64,000 nt of DNA from Candidimonas humi (GTDB taxonomy: Bacteria; Pseudomonadota; Gammaproteobacteria; Burkholderiales; Burkholderiaceae_B), in assembly GCF_019166065.1 (NCBI RefSeq), contig NZ_JAHTBN010000015.1:1-64000 (forward strand). Direction: 5' to 3'. The position numbers were made by a program, and so were the translations under genes. Of this stretch, positions 62,129 to 64,000 are shown piece by piece. A model generated the notes under the pieces. It was not told the DNA's origin, made no database searches, and worked only from the letters and a program-made list of their open reading frames with translations. Positions within the stretch are counted from its first letter, which is position 1. Every line of letters starts with the position of its first letter.

Positions 62129-63007
62129 ATGCACACACAATTGCCCAGCGATTTGTATTCCTCATCAGGCGCCGCCTACGGGCCGCATGTCCTGCTCATA
62201 GACGACGATCTCGAGGAATTGCGACCTTTGGTCGATGCCTTGTCGCGCCGCAACTTCCGTGTCAGCGTCGCGCGCGACGGCTTGCAGGGATATGGGCGCG
62301 CCACGGTCGGCATGCCCGATCTGGTGCTGCTCGAGGCCGGCATGGCCGGCATGAACAGCCTGGCGGTATGCCGGCGCCTGAAGGCCAATCCCCGTACCGC
62401 GGCGATTCCCGTGATTTTCCTCAGTTCGAACTCGGAACTCGAGCATCGCCTGGCCGGCCTGAGCACTGGAGCCGTCGACTACATCGTCAAGCCTTGCGCC
62501 CCGGAAGAGGTCATCGCCCGCATCGACATCCATCTCGAGCTGGCGCGCGGCTATCGCCGCGACGATCTGTCCGAGGCCGTGCAGAACCTCAGCGATGCCG
62601 AGGTCCTGGTGCGGTCCACCCAGCGTTACCTGTCGGACCGGCTGCGCGATACGCCCGCGGCCGATGTGCTGGCCCGCGCCTTGGGTACGACCGAGAAACG
62701 CCTGGTGCGCGCATTTCGCGAATGCCTGGGGCTGACCGTCTTCGAATACGTGCGCCACGAACGCATGCGCATGGCCAAGCGCCTGTTGGCGCAGACCTCC
62801 CTGCGCGTAGCGTCGATTGCCGACGAAATGGGTTTTTCCAGCGCCGCGAATTTCTCCACCGCGTTCCGCGAACATGCCGGCGTTTCGCCATCGGTGTTCC
62901 GGAAGAACTCGTCCCTGAGCCACCTGCCCGCCGTCGCCAGGCCCGGGCCGCAGCCGGATGCCCAAGGCGAAGAGCAGGGCGATTCCGCCGAGATGGCGCA
63001 AGCCTGA
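62129..63007 (+). CDS. Pseudo-receiver/AraC-type regulator (phospho-acceptor Asp replaced by Glu)
   Basis: A 292-residue paralogue of the regulator at 30631. The receiver (about 20-130) keeps the acidic cluster D25-D27, S99/S100 and K121 (VKPCAPEE), but the phospho-acceptor position is E69 in LVLLEAGMAGMNS, where the paralogue has LILMDVRMPRMDG. The AraC double helix-turn-helix is intact (ARALGTTEKRLVRAFRECLG, IADEMGFSSAANFSTAFREH). No sensor kinase is adjacent. Glu there often mimics the phosphorylated state, so it may be constitutively active or respond to something other than phosphate. AGGA precedes the ATG. Confidence 0.88.
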   Translation: MHTQLPSDLYSSSGAAYGPHVLLIDDDLEELRPLVDALSRRNFRVSVARDGLQGYGRATVGMPDLVLLEAGMAGMNSLAVCRRLKANPRTAAIPVIFLSSNSELEHRLAGLSTGAVDYIVKPCAPEEVIARIDIHLELARGYRRDDLSEAVQNLSDAEVLVRSTQRYLSDRLRDTPAADVLARALGTTEKRLVRAFRECLGLTVFEYVRHERMRMAKRLLAQTSLRVASIADEMGFSSAANFSTAFREHAGVSPSVFRKNSSLSHLPAVARPGPQPDAQGEEQGDSAEMAQA

Positions 63008-63049
63008 TCCACGCCCGTGCGGGCGGCGCCGTGGGATTAAAATGCGCCC

Positions 63050-64000
63050 ATGGCTAATTCATCCGCATCGAAAGGGCGCGTCGTGGTGGGCATGTCCGGG
63101 GGGGTCGATTCCTCGGTCGCCGCGTGGCTGCTGAAACAACAGGGCTACGAAGTGCTCGGCCTGTTCATGAAAAACTGGGAAGACGACGACGATTCCGAAT
63201 ATTGCTCGTCGCGCCAGGACTGGCTCGACGCGGCCAGCGTGGCCGACCTGGTGGGCGTGGACATCGAGGCGGTGAACTTCGCCGCCGAATACAAAGAACG
63301 CGTCTTTGCCGATTTCCTGCGCGAGTATTCGGCGGGGCGCACGCCCAACCCCGACGTGTTGTGCAATGCCGAGATCAAGTTCAAGGCCTTCCTCGACCAC
63401 GCCATGACGCTGGGCGCCGACCTGATCGCCACCGGCCACTATGCCCGGGTGCGGGCACGCGAGCACCAGTCTGGCGCGCTGCGCTACGAACTGCTCAAGG
63501 CGCTGGATTCGACCAAGGATCAAAGCTATTTCCTGCACCGCCTGAATCAGGCGCAACTGGCCCGCACCCTGTTCCCGCTGGGCGAGCTGCACAAGACCGA
63601 GGTGCGGCGCATCGCCCGCGAACTGGGCCTGCCCAATGCCGCGAAAAAAGATTCCACCGGCATCTGCTTCATCGGCGAAAGGCCTTTCCGCGAATTCCTC
63701 GGCCGCTACCTGCCTACTCGGCCCGGCCTAATACGCAGCGACGCCGGCGATGTGCTGGGCGAGCATCACGGCCTGTCCTTCTACACGCTGGGCCAGCGCA
63801 AGGGCCTGGGCATAGGCGGGGTCAAGGGCCGCCAGCGCGACGACGGCACGGCCGACGCCTGGTACGTGGCGCGCAAAGATCTCGCCAGCAACACGCTGTA
63901 CGTGACCCAGGGGCATGACCATCCCTGGCTGCTGGCGCGCAGCCTGTGCGCGGACGAGGCCAGCTGGGTGGCCGGCAGCGCGCCGCCGGCCGGCGCGTAT
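63050..64000 (+). CDS. mnmA: tRNA 2-thiouridylase MnmA, N-terminal part (cut by window end)
   Basis: The first 317 residues of a protein expected to be about 370. It makes 2-thiouridine at tRNA position 34 using sulfur relayed from IscS. The ATP-binding P-loop is [18 protein letters not shown], the [17 protein letters not shown] segment is typical, and the catalytic cysteines are C105 (LCNAEIKFK) and C206 ([10 protein letters not shown]). The frame is still open at position 64000. Confidence 0.96.
   Translation, partial: MANSSASKGRVVVGMSGGVDSSVAAWLLKQQGYEVLGLFMKNWEDDDDSEYCSSRQDWLDAASVADLVGVDIEAVNFAAEYKERVFADFLREYSAGRTPNPDVLCNAEIKFKAFLDHAMTLGADLIATGHYARVRAREHQSGALRYELLKALDSTKDQSYFLHRLNQAQLARTLFPLGELHKTEVRRIARELGLPNAAKKDSTGICFIGERPFREFLGRYLPTRPGLIRSDAGDVLGEHHGLSFYTLGQRKGLGIGGVKGRQRDDGTADAWYVARKDLASNTLYVTQGHDHPWLLARSLCADEASWVAGSAPPAGAY

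Overview
The window looks like a piece of chromosome from a high-GC betaproteobacterium of the order Burkholderiales, most probably family Alcaligenaceae (Bordetella / Achromobacter / Pusillimonas type). The reasons are the 5S rRNA sequence, five periplasmic receptors of the Bug (TctC) family, a short H-NS protein of the Bordetella BpH3 type, and the gene order purD-hemF-nadD-rsfS-rlmH. The species cannot be read from the sequence. About 53 protein genes, one partial 5S rRNA and two very short ORFs can be supported.

Layout. Positions 1-102 are the 3' end of a 5S rRNA gene followed by the rrn terminator. Positions 388-13183 are an accessory/metabolic region, mostly on the minus strand: a Bug receptor with a cystathionine-lyase-like enzyme, a sulfur-type metallo-beta-lactamase-fold hydrolase with its own palindromic operator, an lrp-pntAa-pntAb-pntB transhydrogenase operon, a D-amino-acid dehydrogenase, an alpha/beta hydrolase, and Bug/LysR pairs. 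Positions 13307-20956 form a sugar-acid cluster: an enolase-superfamily dehydratase, a PdxA2-type dehydrogenase and a complete tripartite tricarboxylate transporter (tctCBA) face a GbpR-type LysR regulator and a DapA-family lyase/dehydratase. Positions 21015-27906 hold a second GbpR-type regulator, a 2-oxoglutarate dioxygenase, a Bug receptor and a GntR-regulated amaA-amaB pair (L-pipecolate to aminoadipate, lysine catabolism).

Positions 28032-31455 are a divergent two-component pair: a 7TM sensor kinase whose 3' end sits in a 39-bp tandem repeat, and a receiver-AraC regulator. Positions 31456-39153 are housekeeping, all on the minus strand: a beta-lactamase-fold protein, maf, pyk, rlmH, rsfS, nadD, hemF, purD and a YebC regulator. 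Positions 39356-42945 carry a hydroxyacid reductase preceded by a 25-codon ORF, a tartrate/D-malate dehydrogenase and a quinone reductase. Then come fbp and pepN (minus), a DUF4136-like lipoprotein, hns (minus), nitrilase-tldD, and aroG. Positions 52588-56160 are a LysR-sulfatase-Bug group. Positions 56287-61739 are glycolate oxidase (an extra GlcD-like gene, then glcDEF). The window ends with a receiver-AraC protein that lacks the phospho-acceptor aspartate and with the start of mnmA.

The most notable item is upstream of aroG (DAHP synthase). Positions 51249-51384 contain a 28-codon ORF beginning MYRATQYFFFYFFAFP, a terminator hairpin with a T6 tract, and a competing 9-bp antiterminator pairing. 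This has every part of a ribosome-mediated attenuator sensing Phe and Tyr, resembling the E. coli pheA leader but placed in front of the first enzyme of the shikimate pathway.

Other points worth attention are the Asp-to-Glu receiver at 62129, the 24-bp perfect palindrome between tctC and tctB, the small ORF coupled to the ghrA-like gene, the 39-bp repeat at the kinase stop codon, and several dyads in LysR-controlled divergent promoters.
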